Assembly: GCA_035302865.1 (NCBI GenBank)
Contig: DATGSF010000176.1
Coordinates: 1-7,352 of the forward strand
Direction: 5' to 3'
DNA: 7,352 nt
Source of the DNA: DATGSF01 sp035302865
Lineage (GTDB): Bacteria > Bacteroidota > Bacteroidia > Chitinophagales > Chitinophagaceae
Shown here: piece by piece, positions 6,669 to 7,352 of the stretch
Numbering within the stretch: position 1 is the first letter of the stretch
How the letters are laid out: each line of letters begins with the position of its first letter
The notes under the pieces: model-generated
The model's input: only the letters and a program-made list of their open reading frames with translations
What the model was told of the DNA's origin: nothing
Databases searched by the model: none
Program-made: the position numbers and the translations under genes

Positions 6669-6736
6669 AGACAAATTTAAAAGTCAAAAGTTTAAAAACA
6701 TTGATTTTTCATTTTTTTTATTATCTTCAATTTTAA

Positions 6737-6771
6737 AAAATACAAATCATTATTTAAATGATTTGTATTTT
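6737..6771. repeat. Perfect 15-bp inverted repeat in the lolA / AI-2E divergent spacer
   Basis: AAAATACAAATCATT (6737-6751) and AATGATTTGTATTTT (6757-6771) are exact reverse complements around a 5-base centre, ATTTA. Only two pairs are G-C. The element ends 22 bp before the AI-2E family ATG and about 70 bp upstream of the lolA -7 element. It could be an operator for a dimeric regulator, a 5' leader hairpin of the AI-2E mRNA, or a weak AT-rich insulator. Sequence alone does not decide. Confidence 0.75.
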
Positions 6772-6793
6772 ACTATTTTTATTTGTTAATCTT

Positions 6794-7352
6794 ATGGAAA
6801 ATACAAAATCATATCCTTTTTATTTCAAATTAGCATCTGTAGTTATTGCTATTATAGGTTTAGTTTATATTGCAATTTGGGCAAAAATGGTAATAGTACC
6901 ATTAATAATAGGATTATTATTAGCCATAATATTAACTCCAATAGCACGTTTTTTTGAAAACAAATTAAAATTTCCACGTTCAGTAAGTGCAATCACTTCG
7001 ACCGTATTGCTCACCTTATTCGTTCTTTCTATTATGTTTCTTTTAGGAACACAAATGAGCCATATGACAGAAGATTTACCAGCATTTAAAGAGCAAATAA
7101 TCAGTGCTTTAGAAAAGTTGCAGGATTGGATAAGTGAGAAATATGATATAACTAATGAAGAACAATTAAAATACTTAACCGATAATGCATCTCAGTCAAT
7201 AGGTATTGGAACAACAGTGATAGAAGGGACAATATCCTCCTTATCATCCATAGGCATGTTGCTTATTTTTACATTTCTATACACTTTATTTATTCTCATG
7301 TATAGAAAGCATATAATTTCATTCTTATTATTATGCTTTAAAGATCCAATGA
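6794..7352 (+). CDS. AI-2E family transporter (PF01594-like membrane protein), 3'-truncated by the window edge
   Basis: The frame from ATG 6794 stays open to the window end, giving 186 residues of what is normally a protein of about 340-380. It opens with a short polar stretch and PFYFKLASVVIAIIGLVYIA (helix 1, about 13-30). Then comes KMVIVPLIIGLLLAIILTPI, the typical helix 2 block of this family, followed by ARFFENKLKFPRS, helix 3 (about 64-84), a hydrophilic segment (about 85-150) and a further helix (about 157-175). This arrangement of two N-terminal helices, a third helix and a long soluble segment matches AI-2E/UPF0118 proteins. The family includes the E. coli TqsA autoinducer-2 exporter and sodium/proton antiporters, so the name does not prove AI-2 transport. 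It is transcribed divergently from lolA. No clear -7 element was found, but a perfect inverted repeat lies just upstream. Confidence 0.82.
   Translation, partial: MENTKSYPFYFKLASVVIAIIGLVYIAIWAKMVIVPLIIGLLLAIILTPIARFFENKLKFPRSVSAITSTVLLTLFVLSIMFLLGTQMSHMTEDLPAFKEQIISALEKLQDWISEKYDITNEEQLKYLTDNASQSIGIGTTVIEGTISSLSSIGMLLIFTFLYTLFILMYRKHIISFLLLCFKDPM

Noticed and set aside
6794..7352. Naming the right-edge gene as a true autoinducer-2 exporter, implying quorum sensing
   Set aside because: AI-2E family membership covers antiporters and proteins of unknown role. No luxS or Lsr gene is in the window, and half the protein is missing.

Overview
The window is AT-rich chromosomal DNA that reads as Bacteroidota (Bacteroidetes). 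Three things suggest this. One perfect and several partial matches to the Bacteroidota promoter (-33 TTTG, -7 TAnnTTTG) lie upstream of genes, where Shine-Dalgarno sequences are mostly absent. The MCE/MlaD protein has the N-terminal anchor and C-terminal tail typical of that phylum. The ferredoxin, FAH-family, LolA and PQQ-lipoprotein genes also look like Bacteroidota versions. I cannot fix the order or family from sequence alone.

Layout, left to right: a 5'-truncated fumarylacetoacetate hydrolase (FAH) family gene (+), followed after 25 bp by an adrenodoxin-type [2Fe-2S] ferredoxin (+). A strong hairpin, probably a two-way terminator, separates the ferredoxin from a convergent MlaD/MCE lipid-transport gene (-). 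Divergent from that is a type I isocitrate dehydrogenase, icd (+), with its own intrinsic terminator. Next is a lipoprotein PQQ-dependent sugar dehydrogenase (+), then, convergent to it, a UbiA-like polytopic membrane protein (-). Upstream of that on the same strand is lolA (-), with a terminator between the two. Divergent from lolA, across a spacer holding a perfect 15-bp inverted repeat, is an AI-2E family membrane protein (+) that runs off the right edge.

The genes are mostly single transcription units with their own terminators and do not form one pathway. Two loose themes are visible: envelope biogenesis (MlaD, LolA, the AI-2E protein, the UbiA-like protein) and central or oxidative metabolism (FAH protein, ferredoxin, Icd, PQQ dehydrogenase). 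I see no mobile element, CRISPR array, defence system, tRNA or rRNA, and no convincing undescribed multi-gene system. The points most worth a second look are the unusual cofactor-pocket residues of Icd, the start region of the UbiA-like gene (an upstream ATG put out of frame by one base at a T6 run) together with its missing first Asp motif, and the inverted repeat in front of the AI-2E gene.
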